Shown one piece after another: positions 7,228 through 16,000 of a stretch of 27,561 nucleotides of DNA. Where the stretch lies: contig DATFYI010000232.1 in the NCBI GenBank assembly GCA_035315125.1, positions 1-27,561 of the forward strand, written 5' to 3'. Within the stretch, counting starts at the first letter, position 1. Every line of letters starts with the position of its first letter. The position numbers and the translations under genes were made by a program. The notes below the pieces were generated by a model. The model had not been told where the DNA came from, ran no database searches, and saw only the letters and a list, made by a program, of their open reading frames with translations. Source of the stretch: DATFYI01 sp035315125. GTDB taxonomy: Bacteria > Chloroflexota > Anaerolineae > Anaerolineales > Anaerolineaceae.

Positions 7228-8145
7228 TCAGCCGCAAATGGTCCTAAGACCAGCAGGAATGATTTCAATTGAAAGCCGGTTGGATTTTGAGCTGAACCCG
7301 GCGTAGATTTCTCCGTCAGCATGGATTATGAGAGGATGGTCGGAGGTTAGCTCCAGGTGTTTGAACCTTCCCGAATGAACATAAGAGAGCTTATTTTGAG
7401 TGCCGTTCAAAAAATAAGGCAGGGTATATAGCATTTTGAGGCGCGATATCTTATTAACCGCGATTAAGTCAAATATTCCGTCAAACAGATCTGCCTCTGG
7501 AGCCACCATAAACCCCCCACCTTCGCGTTTTCCATTGCAAGCTACAAACATCAGATCGGTCTCTTCCTGGTTTTGATCATCGATCTTGAGCTGCAGATGA
7601 AAAGGGATGTAATTTAAGAGGATGGTTTGCAGTACAGCCATAAAATAGACTGCAAACCCGTGTACGAAAGGTATCCTGCGCGAGCGGATCGTAACCACGG
7701 CGTCGAAACCAAACCCGAGTGTGTTGATCCAATACTCCCGGCGGCCAAGGTTATCCTCGACTACACCGACATCAACCGGATGGGGTGTTCCAGTCAGCAC
7801 CTGCCTTAAGGCCTGCTCAGATTGAGAAGAAATCCCTAGGCAGTGAGCAAAATCATTTCCAGAACCCAGCGGTACGACCCCAAATACTGGTCGTTGTTCC
7901 GCTGGTAATTTCATTAATCCGTTCACCACTTCGTGAACAGTTCCATCACCGCCCAACGCAATTACCAGGTCATATCCATCCAGGCCAGCAGTATAGGCCA
8001 GTTCGGAGGCGTGGGTTGGGAAAACCGTGCCGGACCAATCAGCGCCGCCAAATTCTTGCACGATGGGGCGCAAGGAGGAGGCGATGGACCAGGCGCGGCC
8101 CAGATTGGCGATCGGATTAAAGATTAGTTTGATTTTTTTACCCAT
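7228..8145 (-). CDS. Diacylglycerol kinase family lipid kinase
   Basis: This 305-residue protein belongs to the DAGK catalytic-domain family (YegS/DgkB type). The family phosphorylates diacylglycerol or related lipids with ATP at the cytoplasmic membrane face. Visible motifs are the N-terminal NPIANLG (10-16), the nucleotide-binding GGDGT (65-69) with HEVVNG after it, GSGNDFA (94-100) and the C-terminal HADGE motif (D277, E279) that helps bind metal and ATP. Length and domain order are normal. A good ribosome site (AGAAGG, 9 bases before ATG) fixes the start. The helicase-associated gene follows closely and is probably cotranscribed. The lipid substrate cannot be told from sequence. Confidence 0.92.
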   Translation of the reverse strand: MGKKIKLIFNPIANLGRAWSIASSLRPIVQEFGGADWSGTVFPTHASELAYTAGLDGYDLVIALGGDGTVHEVVNGLMKLPAEQRPVFGVVPLGSGNDFAHCLGISSQSEQALRQVLTGTPHPVDVGVVEDNLGRREYWINTLGFGFDAVVTIRSRRIPFVHGFAVYFMAVLQTILLNYIPFHLQLKIDDQNQEETDLMFVACNGKREGGGFMVAPEADLFDGIFDLIAVNKISRLKMLYTLPYFLNGTQNKLSYVHSGRFKHLELTSDHPLIIHADGEIYAGFSSKSNRLSIEIIPAGLRTICG

Positions 8146-8178
8146 ATTTAATGGCCTTCTGGTTGATGTGATGGTATG

Positions 8179-8184
8179 ATTATA
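8179..8184 (-). promoter_or_regulatory. Putative -10 box of the lipid kinase gene, inside a small palindrome
   Basis: TATAAT on the minus strand lies 34 bases upstream of the kinase ATG. It is embedded in the inverted repeat GGTAT-gatt-ATACC (8173-8186). No good -35 box is seen at normal spacing. The palindrome could be a repressor site, but there is no independent support. Confidence 0.4.
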
Positions 8185-8383
8185 CCTAATAGGCGCTTTT
8201 TAATCTGTTCAAAATGAATTTAATGTTTTTTTATTTGCAGCGTCTGATCCAATCTTAAGCTCACTTTATTAATCAAATCTATCATCAGCTTGGAGCGGTG
8301 GGGTTTTCAATCACCCGGCTGTTCAATGAATCTGAAAAGATGGTTCGATCTCTTACAGTTGTGCAAAGACGAGTACATTTTAT

Positions 8384-8412
8384 TTGACGGTCAAATTTCT
8401 TGCATGTATAAT
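8384..8412 (+). promoter_or_regulatory. Strong sigma70-type promoter of the DUF4388-GTPase operon
   Basis: TTGACG (8384-8389) and TATAAT (8407-8412) are exactly 17 bases apart, matching 11 of 12 consensus positions. Transcription would start near 8419, about 35 bases before the ATG at 8454. The -35 box is part of the perfect palindrome TTGAC-G-GTCAA (8384-8394), a possible operator. Confidence 0.78.
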
Positions 8413-8453
8413 TTTCTAGACGCCACAGACTCCTTCCCGATGAGGCCAAACAG

Positions 8454-9263
8454 ATGGCTCTAAAAGGTAATCTGCGCGATTTTACAATTACGCAGTTGTT
8501 GAATTTAATCAATTTGGCAAAAAAAACCGGTACCCTGGTCATTGAAGGTCCCGGAGAAATCGCTCGAGTTACTTTTCGAGAAGGTAAACTTGCTTACGCT
8601 CAGGTCGGGCAGGAAGATAACAGCCTGGCAGCCATTCTCCTGCGCAGCAATAAAATCACCAATAGCCAGTTTAAGATTTTGAAGGAACGTACCAGCCAAA
8701 TGACCGACAAAGAGCTCGGTCTTTTACTGATTAATGCCGGTTATGTTTCGCAAGATGAAATCTTGAAAAGCATTCAGTTGTATTGTATTAATTCTATCCG
8801 GCGCTTGTTTTCCTGGGTGGAAGGCTTCTTCCGGTTCGAGCAGGATCAGCCCCTTCCTGAAGATAAAATTTCGGTAAAGGTTGATCTTGAAAACCTGATT
8901 ATTGAAGGCTCACGGCAATTGCGCGAGTGGGAACAGTTGCAGGAAGAAATTCCTACTCTTGAAATGGCTTTAAAATTCACCGACCGGCCCGGTACAAATC
9001 TGCGCAATATTAATTTGAGTGTGGAAGAATGGCGGGTGGTGTCTTACGTGAATCCAAAGAATACCATGCGCCAGATAGCCAGGGCAACCCGCATGAATGA
9101 CCTGGAAATTCGCCGGGTTGTCTATGCTCTTTTACAGGCTGGTTTGGTTGAGATTGTCCGGCCGGGTGGAGCTCCAATACCGACCCGTATGTTCCCAACT
9201 CAGAACAAGGAAGAACAGAAATCACTGGTTAATCGCTTGATCGCTCGTATTCGATCTATCTAA
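8454..9263 (+). CDS. DUF4388 (PATAN-like) domain protein
   Basis: The N-terminal ~110 residues fit DUF4388, a domain found in PatA-type regulators and in bacterial polarity and signalling proteins: MALKGNLRDFTITQLLNLI, KKTGTLVIEG, FREGKLAYAQVG and a later LLINAGYVSQDEILKS segment. Residues about 115-150 (RRLFSWVEGFFRFEQDQ) continue this pattern. The C-terminal part (about 185-245) looks like a winged-helix or similar small domain, with MRQIARATRMNDLEIRRVVY and LLQAGLVEIVR. The ATG has a GAGG ribosome site 8 bases upstream. It is the first gene of the plus-strand operon, 23 bases before a small GTPase. DUF4388 proteins commonly accompany MglA-like GTPases, so the two probably act together. Confidence 0.83.
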   Translation: MALKGNLRDFTITQLLNLINLAKKTGTLVIEGPGEIARVTFREGKLAYAQVGQEDNSLAAILLRSNKITNSQFKILKERTSQMTDKELGLLLINAGYVSQDEILKSIQLYCINSIRRLFSWVEGFFRFEQDQPLPEDKISVKVDLENLIIEGSRQLREWEQLQEEIPTLEMALKFTDRPGTNLRNINLSVEEWRVVSYVNPKNTMRQIARATRMNDLEIRRVVYALLQAGLVEIVRPGGAPIPTRMFPTQNKEEQKSLVNRLIARIRSI

Positions 9264-9286
9264 TCACCCTTGGATAAGGACGTTGC

Positions 9287-9829
9287 ATGATGCAAACGGT
9301 CAAAATTGTAGTCACAGGACCTTTTAGCGCTGGAAAAACGGAATTTATTCGCTCGGTTAGTGAGATCGATGTTGTCTCAACTGAACGTAAGATATCTACC
9401 GAAGCAGAGAAGATCAAAGAGACTACTACGGTAGCCATGGATTTTGGTAGGATCACCGTGGATGAAGATCTGGTGTTATACCTTTTCGGCACCCCCGGAC
9501 AAAGACGTTTTGATTTCATGTGGGAAATCTTATCAGAGGGTATGTTGGGATTTATTGTCATGGTGGATAGTACTCGTCCCGAAACTTTTCGTGAAGCGCG
9601 TAGTATTTTGGAAACCTTCCGGGCCTATGCACCTACACCTTATGTGGTGGCTGCAAATAAACAGGATCGTCCAGATGCATGGGCGATAGATGATATGCGT
9701 TTGGCTCTGCGCTTAGACAGCAAAGTAAAGATATTGCCCAGTATTGCCACGGATAAAGATGCCGTCAAGAATGTACTGTTGGAATTGCTGTACAGTATCC
9801 TGGCAGAAATGGAGGCGGGCTCATCCTGA
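9287..9829 (+). CDS. Small Ras-like GTPase (COG2229, MglA-related)
   Basis: The 180 residues form a bacterial Ras-like GTPase: G1/P-loop GPFSAGKTE (11-19), a switch I region with TTT (46-48), G3 FGTPGQRRFD (67-76), G4 NKQD (124-127) and G5-like SIATD (152-156). The G3 motif has Thr-Pro where Ras has Ala-Gly; TPGQ is usual in COG2229 proteins. There is no membrane segment or lipidation motif. Such GTPases act as nucleotide-dependent switches in polarity, motility or regulatory complexes. An AAGGA ribosome site stands 6 bases before the first of two tandem ATGs. It is flanked by the DUF4388 gene and an alpha/beta hydrolase, with gaps of about 25 bases, so one transcript is likely. Confidence 0.93.
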   Translation: MMQTVKIVVTGPFSAGKTEFIRSVSEIDVVSTERKISTEAEKIKETTTVAMDFGRITVDEDLVLYLFGTPGQRRFDFMWEILSEGMLGFIVMVDSTRPETFREARSILETFRAYAPTPYVVAANKQDRPDAWAIDDMRLALRLDSKVKILPSIATDKDAVKNVLLELLYSILAEMEAGSS

Positions 9830-9854
9830 GATGGGCCCGATGAACTGACTCGAC

Positions 9855-10643
9855 GTGTCTTCGATCACAACCGACCAGGGGATTCTGCATTATGAAGTCT
9901 ACGGACGAGGGCGTCCCGTCTTGTTACTCCATGGCTGGTTGGGATCCTGGGGGTTATGGCAAGAAACCATGACCTTCCTGGGCCAGTATTACCGCACTTA
10001 TGCATTAGATTTCTGGGGTTTCGGCGAATCGGGCAATAAACGCAGCACTTATTCTGTGGTTGATTTTGTAAGCCTGGTAGACCAGTTCATGGAGCAGATG
10101 GGTATTGCCTGTGCTCCACTGGTCGGTCATAGTATGGGTGGCACCGTCAGTCTCTCGGTTGCCATTCGTTACCCGCAACGCGCTCAAAAGGTGGTTATTA
10201 TCGGCTCGCCGATTGTAGGGTCATCCTTAGCACTTCCGTTAAAACTGGCGGGCGTGCGCTGGATCGCATTCATGCTTTTTAACATGTTCGGAATTTTCCG
10301 ATCGGCCATGCGGATCGCTTCGCCCTATATCTGCCGTGATCCACGCTTTCCCGATATGATGGATCATGACCTCTCTCAAACCAGTTTGGAATCTTTTTTA
10401 ATCAGCATCGCAACCTTGAGAAAAACCGACCTGCGCACTGATCTGGGAAAGATTAATGTGCCCACCATGGGTATGTTTGGTTACCGGGATAATATTGTCA
10501 ATCCTGGTCAATGGAAGGACTTGAAAAATGGTGTGCCCGCTGCCCGGATCGAACGTTTTCCAACCGCGGGTCATTTTATAATGCTGGACGAACCCAAAGC
10601 CTTTATGGAAAAATTAAAAGATTTTTTGGATGCTCCCCTATAA
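9855..10643 (+). CDS. Alpha/beta hydrolase (intact catalytic triad)
   Basis: This is a 262-residue alpha/beta hydrolase with the oxyanion motif LLHGWLGSW (24-32), the nucleophile elbow VGHSMGG with S93, the acid D212 in GYRDNIV and the catalytic H240 in AGHFIML. Substrate is unknown; the family includes esterases, lipases and C-C hydrolases. There is no signal peptide, so it should be cytoplasmic, although the lid region (about 125-165) is rather hydrophobic. The start is GTG at 9855, since an upstream ATG in the same frame is cut off by a stop; no good ribosome site is visible. A paralogue of identical length lies at 20445-21233 and lacks the nucleophile serine. Confidence 0.9.
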   Translation: MSSITTDQGILHYEVYGRGRPVLLLHGWLGSWGLWQETMTFLGQYYRTYALDFWGFGESGNKRSTYSVVDFVSLVDQFMEQMGIACAPLVGHSMGGTVSLSVAIRYPQRAQKVVIIGSPIVGSSLALPLKLAGVRWIAFMLFNMFGIFRSAMRIASPYICRDPRFPDMMDHDLSQTSLESFLISIATLRKTDLRTDLGKINVPTMGMFGYRDNIVNPGQWKDLKNGVPAARIERFPTAGHFIMLDEPKAFMEKLKDFLDAPL

Positions 10644-10708
10644 TGAAGGACAATGAGGAACCTACATAATACAGATAAATAAGCAGGCCATTGAATGAGA
10701 AGTCTGGA

Positions 10709-11986
10709 ATGTTAAAGATAATTTTACAAAACAAACGTTCGATTGCTCCATTCAATGAGCCGGCGCGTGATTTGCGTATTCAAAATAAACCGGTTTGGTT
10801 GGCGCAGCGTGATGCGCTCGCTCCTTTTACCGATCACGAAATGGAATTGCCACCCGGCGCCCGGTTGCCACAGACCCGTGAGGCCTGTCTGGTTTATCGT
10901 GATAATCTTTGGTTTGACGAGCCGTATATCCAGGCCTTTGTCGCTGAAGCGAAAAAACGAAATACCCCTTGCAGGGCTGCTTATTCCGTCAAGGATCCGG
11001 CTTTTCAAGAGCACTGCCTGCCAATGTCCGTTTCATATACACCAGCCGGGGATGTCTATCTTGCAGACCTCTGGTATTATCCGAATGGACCGGAAATGGA
11101 TGTGACGCCCTTGGTGATCGACCTGCAAGCTCGCGAAATCGGCTATTATCATATCCCTACATATATGGCGGCTGAACAGGGTGATCTGGTCTACCAGGTA
11201 CCCTTGCGCAGTATGATCGCGATCGATACGTGGGTACATATTTTTATTGCGGACAGCGTTTTTGGTTTATTTGGGCGCGGCGCTCGATTTGAAAATCGCC
11301 TAAACCATGAATTAATGTTCAAGCTGGGGATTTTAGCAAGCGCACTGTACGAAGGTAAGCAAGTTTTGGAATGCTCCAAAGTGGTCCAGGTTGGGCGTAA
11401 CTGTGTCATCGATCCGACCGCAATCATTCACGGTCCAACCACGGTTGGCGATAATGTGACGATTGGGGCAGGAACAGTGATAGAGAACTGCATCATCGGA
11501 GATAATGTCAATATCTCGCAGGGCTGCCAATTGATGTTGTCCGTTGTAGGTGATGGAACATTTCTGCCTTTTCGAGCTTCCCTTTTTATGACTACCATCA
11601 TGGATAACAGCATGGTTGCTCAAAATACCTGTCTTCAGATGTGTGTAGTCGGACGGAACACATTTATTGGCGCCGGAACCACTTTTACTGATTTCAATTT
11701 ATTATCAGCACCCATCCGCGCTCGCGATTCAAATGGCGAGCTTAAGTTTTCGAACAGACCCGTATTAGGAAGTTGTATCGGACATAACTGCCGGTTGGGT
11801 TCTGGAATGATTGTTTACCCGGCGCGCATGATTGAATCAGATGTTGTGTTGGTGGCTTCGGATGCCCGCCGGGTGATTGATCGGGATGTAAGTTTTGAGG
11901 AAAGCGATCATCATGCTTTAAAAGCGGCCGACCTGCACCGGCGTCTTTATCCACGCCCGGGTGAGGCTGTAAATGAAACCTGGTAA
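10709..11986 (+). CDS. Hexapeptide-repeat (left-handed beta-helix) protein with unrecognised N-terminal domain
   Basis: From the ATG at 10709 the product has 425 residues. Residues about 228-385 form a left-handed beta-helix of hexapeptide repeats, seen in VGRNCVIDPTAIIHGPTTVG, DNVTIGAGTVIENCIIG and VVGRNTFIGAGTTF. Such helices occur in acyltransferases and at the C-terminus of sugar-nucleotide pyrophosphorylases such as GlmU. The first ~220 residues (with LPPGARLP, LVYRDNLWFDEPYIQAF and TWVHIFIADSVFGLFGRGAR) lack the GxGTRM motif of nucleotidyltransferases, and I cannot assign them. A TTG six codons upstream (10691) is an alternative start; GAGAAG lies 6 bases before the ATG. It follows the first hydrolase by 65 bases. 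Confidence 0.75.
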   Translation: MLKIILQNKRSIAPFNEPARDLRIQNKPVWLAQRDALAPFTDHEMELPPGARLPQTREACLVYRDNLWFDEPYIQAFVAEAKKRNTPCRAAYSVKDPAFQEHCLPMSVSYTPAGDVYLADLWYYPNGPEMDVTPLVIDLQAREIGYYHIPTYMAAEQGDLVYQVPLRSMIAIDTWVHIFIADSVFGLFGRGARFENRLNHELMFKLGILASALYEGKQVLECSKVVQVGRNCVIDPTAIIHGPTTVGDNVTIGAGTVIENCIIGDNVNISQGCQLMLSVVGDGTFLPFRASLFMTTIMDNSMVAQNTCLQMCVVGRNTFIGAGTTFTDFNLLSAPIRARDSNGELKFSNRPVLGSCIGHNCRLGSGMIVYPARMIESDVVLVASDARRVIDRDVSFEESDHHALKAADLHRRLYPRPGEAVNETW

Positions 11987-12012
11987 CAATTGGCGTTAAA
12001 TACCGTTATAAT
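11983..12012 (+). promoter_or_regulatory. Putative promoter of the response-regulator/histidine-kinase operon
   Basis: GTAACA (11983-11988, 4 of 6) and a perfect TATAAT (12007-12012) are 18 bases apart. The -35 box overlaps the stop codon of the hexapeptide gene. A transcript from here would have a leader of about 158 bases before the ATG at 12178, including the foldable segment at 12051-12097. Confidence 0.4.
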
Positions 12013-12050
12013 TTCATTTGCCAGAAAACCCACTTTCGCATAAGATTAAC

Positions 12051-12097
12051 ATGGAATTTAGGTTGATTTCAACCGTTGTGGTTGCCTGGAATTCCAT
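12051..12097 (+). promoter_or_regulatory. Foldable leader segment with alternative hairpins
   Basis: The arms ATGGAATT (12051-12058) and AATTCCAT (12090-12097) form an outer inverted repeat. Inside, CAACC (12070-12074) can pair either with GGTTG on its left (12061-12065, loop ATTT) or with GGTTG on its right (12080-12084, loop GTTGT). The two hairpins exclude each other. No T-tract follows directly. This could be a regulatory leader or a protein-binding site; no known riboswitch is recognised. Confidence 0.4.
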
Positions 12098-12177
12098 AGA
12101 AACTGGTGTTGGTTTGCACGGTTTAATGAGTGCTTTTACCAGAAGAAACAATTTCACCATATTCCAGGGAGGCTCGC

Positions 12178-13086
12178 ATGGGTAAAGCCCGACTACTGAT
12201 CGTGGAAGATGATTCCGATATTGGCAACATGCTCCGGATATACTTTACAAGTCAAGGGTATGACGTGGATGTTGCCCCGCGCGGCGGAGAAGCATTGGAA
12301 AAAACGCGCCAGGGCATGCCTCATTTAATTATCCTGGATATCATGCTTCCTGATATTGACGGTTACGAAGTCTGTCGTACGCTTCGAACAAATACACGAA
12401 CCAGTCACATCCCAGTTATCTTCCTGACTCAAAAAGATGAGCGCAGCGACCGCTTGCAGGGTCTGGAACTGGGCGCTGATAATTACATTACCAAGCCTTT
12501 TGATATTGAAGAATTGAAACTTTATGTTCAGAATGCAATTGCCCGTTCTGAGCGGGAAAGTTTGACCGATCCTCAGTCTGGTTTGCCATCCAGTCGCCTG
12601 ATTGAAGACCAGCTTCGCAAGGCTATCCGTCAAAAAGATTGGGCATTTATGGACATGCGCATCAACTTTTACGATGCTTTTAAGAATGTCTATGGATTTA
12701 TTGCGGCTACGGATGTGCTTCGTTTCACCGGTATGATATTGGGTGAGGTGATAGACGAGTTGGGTGGTCTAAATGATTTCATTGGCCATGCGGGGGGGGA
12801 TAATTTTGTGGTGATTACCTCTTTGGAACGAGCGCCGGCAATCCGGCAGCGCATGAAGTCTCGTTTTGCCGAAGAGATCCTGACTCAGTATAACTTCCTG
12901 GACCGCCAGCAAGGCTATATCCTGGCTCCCGATGAAAATGGGCATATGGGGCAAATGGGTCTGATGACCATTGCAGTTGGAGTAGTCTCTCCATCTACTC
13001 ATGTATTTTCCGATATTCGTGAGATTACTGAACTTGCTGCTGATGAACGGCGGCAAGACGCCAATTTATCAAACGATCGAGGCTAA
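12178..13086 (+). CDS. Response regulator: REC plus degenerate GGDEF domain
   Basis: The 302 residues start with a receiver domain (5-120): acidic pair E10/D11, phospho-acceptor D54 in LDIMLPDIDG, and K106 in ITKPF. A GGDEF-like output domain follows (about 126-290), beginning with LTDPQSGLPSSRLIEDQL and carrying HAGGDNF at 204-210 in place of GGDEF. Asn in the catalytic Glu position, together with the altered surrounding motifs, suggests that it no longer makes c-di-GMP and may instead bind a ligand or partner. A frame beginning at a GTG at 12130 exists, but the ATG at 12178 has an ideal AGGGAGG ribosome site 5 bases upstream. The gene ends 8 bases before the giant histidine kinase, its likely partner. 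Confidence 0.9.
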   Translation: MGKARLLIVEDDSDIGNMLRIYFTSQGYDVDVAPRGGEALEKTRQGMPHLIILDIMLPDIDGYEVCRTLRTNTRTSHIPVIFLTQKDERSDRLQGLELGADNYITKPFDIEELKLYVQNAIARSERESLTDPQSGLPSSRLIEDQLRKAIRQKDWAFMDMRINFYDAFKNVYGFIAATDVLRFTGMILGEVIDELGGLNDFIGHAGGDNFVVITSLERAPAIRQRMKSRFAEEILTQYNFLDRQQGYILAPDENGHMGQMGLMTIAVGVVSPSTHVFSDIREITELAADERRQDANLSNDRG

Positions 13087-13094
13087 AAAACTGC

Positions 13095-16000
13095 ATGATC
13101 CGTCTGGACCCCTACGACCTGGGTATTGTTGTGGTGGGCGTGGGATTGGTCTTGTGGTTGGTAACTCGCCTGCTGATGCGGGCAGTCCCCCGCCAGCGTC
13201 CCATGGTGCAACCGATAACGCCCGTCTCATTAAAAGACCTGGCTGAAAATGATGATGTTTTACTGGTCATTCAACCGGGAGGGCGGCTTATTTCGGTTAA
13301 TTCCAAAGGCCGCCAGGTGTTCCATTTACAAGAAGGAGAAACACCCAATCTTGAGCGGCTGGCTAAACGTACCAGACCGAGTGAATTGTTTTTAGGGTTA
13401 TGCGCCTCTGAGGGTAAATCTCGTTTTCTTTTGGATGGCCGGTTGGTTGAAGGCACTTCTTATCTAGTGGCTATTCAGCCTGAGGCGATGATGTTGCTTT
13501 CGCTGCGATTTCCTGATCTAGTAGCTAACCTATCGCCCTCACAAAAAGGCCTGCCTGCCCAGACGTTACAAACTCTCACAGATTTAACCCAATCGATGGG
13601 TGTCAGTCTGGATATTGAAAAGACTCTCCAGACGGTTATGGAAAATGTTGCCAAGCTGATTCCTTCTGATTACCTTGAGATTACGATATGGAATCAGGAA
13701 GAGGAAAACCTCATCCCTTACCGATCAATCGGTTTGCAAGGGTCGGGGCGTAGAATTGAAAAGTTGCACGATCGCTACCAGATCGGAGAGGGATATTCTG
13801 GGTATCTGGCTAAGGAACGAAAGCCCCTCTTGATATCCAGTATCGAAGAGCGGTTTGATATTCGTCCTAGTATGGATGCAAAGACCTCCCCATTACACGC
13901 TTACCTGGGTGTACCTCTTATTTGTGATGGGGAGTTTATCGGTACACTTGAGTTAAGTTCTACAAGGAGCCAAACTTACCATCAAGAGGATCTTGATTTG
14001 ATCCAATTAGTGGCCCAACCGGCGGCTATCGCCATTCATAATGCTCTGCTTTACCAGGCAGAAAAAAGACGCTCCGTTGAGCTTACCGGCCTGACCCAGA
14101 TGGCGCAGGCATTTAGCTCGCCGCGCGACTCTTCCAGTTTATATTCCAGACTGGTACAGAGCATCAGCCCCTTACTAACCAGTGAAATCTTAGGTTTTCT
14201 GATCTATAACGAAAACCAGCATAGTTTGGAAGGACAGATTCCTTTTTATGGTTTACCTCCCCAATTTGTTGAGATCTATCGCGTCCCGGTTCTGCCAGGC
14301 AGCCAGGCGGAGCAAACCTTATTAGATCGAGATGTGATTATTTCTGAAAATGCTTCAGAGGATCCACAGTGGGTGGTGTTAGGTTTGGATCATCTGGCGC
14401 AGGCGGCAAGTTTAAGAGACACCGTCCTGATTCCTCTTACAAGCGGCGGCCGAATGTTAGGCTATCTGCAGGCCTCCAATCATCATGACGGCAGCCAGTC
14501 ATTCTCGCGCGATGAGCTTCATCTCTTGAATATCATTGCCAACCAGGCTGGGCCGATCATCGAGAATACGACACTTATGATTCAAACCCGCCTGAGGGCC
14601 TTGCGCGCTGAAGCCTTACGGCGCATAGCCAGTCTGTCGACCTCTGCCGCCACGCTGGATGAGATCTTAATGTTTTCCCTTCAGGAGTTGGCTCATTTAT
14701 TACAGGCTGATACCGTAGCAGTTTTTTTGATTGACCAGAACCTGGGAATCCTGCAACTACATCGTTCTTCGCTGTACGGTGGAGCGCCTGCCATCCCGGA
14801 GCGGGCTACGCAACTATTATCAGAAGACGCTCAATACGCATTTTCAATCACCGGCAGCCAGCACACCTTATTAACCGGGCAAATTGTTGAAGAAAAGACG
14901 CTGATCCCATTCTATCGGTCTATTTTTGAAAAAATAGATATTTGTTCAGCCATCGCCGTGCCTTTGCTTGTGCGTAATCAGGGTATCGGGGAGCTGTGGC
15001 TGGGTAGTCATAAGGCCGATTTCTTTAATCAAGGTGACCTTCAATTAGTGATCACTGCATCTGGCTTGTTGGGTAGCGTGGTCGATCAATCTCATCTGGT
15101 TGCCCAAACCGATGAGAGCTTGCAGCAACGTGTGGAGCAGATGACTGCATTGACCCGCATCAGCCGGGAGTTAAGTGCTTCGCTCGATCTGAATTACCTG
15201 CTAAATCAGGTCTATGAAGAGGCATTACGAACGGCTCACGCGGATTGCGGAACAATCCTTTTATTCGATCTATCCATACCGCCAGGGGAAAAACCACGAA
15301 TTCGATTTTTCGTGGGAGATACGCCGCGTGAAGTACTTTCAGATCGAGAAGTTGCCATCATAGAAAATGGCGAACCATTAAACCTGTCGAATGAGGGACA
15401 GATTGACTTTCCCATGCCGCATGAGTTAATTGAATCGCTGCTGGTGGTTCCAATTTATTATCTTCAAAGGCCGGCCGGATTAATCTTATTACATGCCCAC
15501 GATACCAATCACTTTGATAAGGGTGCAGAGGAAATCACCCAAGCATTGGCTTCTCAAGCTGCGGTCGTTTTGGGAAACGCTTTTCAATATGAAGAGCAGA
15601 TGCGGCGGGGAGAGCTCTTAAAACGTGAATTGGAGACATTGAGTAAATTATTCCACGTTTCTCACGCTCTTCGTCCAAACCGGCCGCTGGAAGAATCGCT
15701 GTCTGCCATTTGTTCGGCGATCCAGGAGGCCACTCCCTTTCAGACTATTTTAGTCAGCATCGTCGATCCTGAAACACAGTTATTACACAGGGTTTATGGC
15801 GTTGGCATGTCAGATACGATCTGGCAAGAACTGCGCTCCAATACCCAGCCCTGGCTCAGCGTCCAGTCTCTTTTGTTGCCTGAGTATAAGGTTGGAACCG
15901 CATTTTTTATACCGATCAGTAAGAATCCTGAAGTGCCAGAAGATGTCCACGCTGTGACGGTCCTCTATCCCGATCATCGTAATGAAAACGATGCCTGGGA

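Larger units (their letters stand above)
8146..8453. other. Divergent intergenic region (308 bases)
   Basis: This stretch separates the lipid kinase (minus) from the DUF4388 operon (plus). It holds one promoter on each strand (listed separately) and is AT-rich between them. In 8190-8380 I see no gene, RNA or further repeat. A minus-strand frame across 8285-8542 runs into the DUF4388 gene and has no protein-like pattern. Confidence 0.6.

Noticed and set aside
7221..7322. Longer N-terminus for the helicase-associated protein
   Set aside because: It would overlap the conserved end of the lipid kinase gene by 95 bases, and the recognisable pattern begins after the internal ATG.
4246..8145. Sphingolipid pathway from an alpha-oxoamine synthase and a lipid kinase side by side
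   Set aside because: The PLP enzyme carries Kbl/glycine C-acetyltransferase-type motifs rather than those of serine palmitoyltransferase, and no other sphingolipid gene is present.
8285..8542. Minus-strand frame in the divergent intergenic region
   Set aside because: It covers the strong plus-strand promoter and the start of the DUF4388 gene and shows no protein family pattern.
12051..12185. Plus-strand 44-codon frame overlapping the response-regulator ATG
   Set aside because: It has no ribosome site and no recognisable pattern, and the foldable leader explains the same bases. Only conservation in relatives would revive it.
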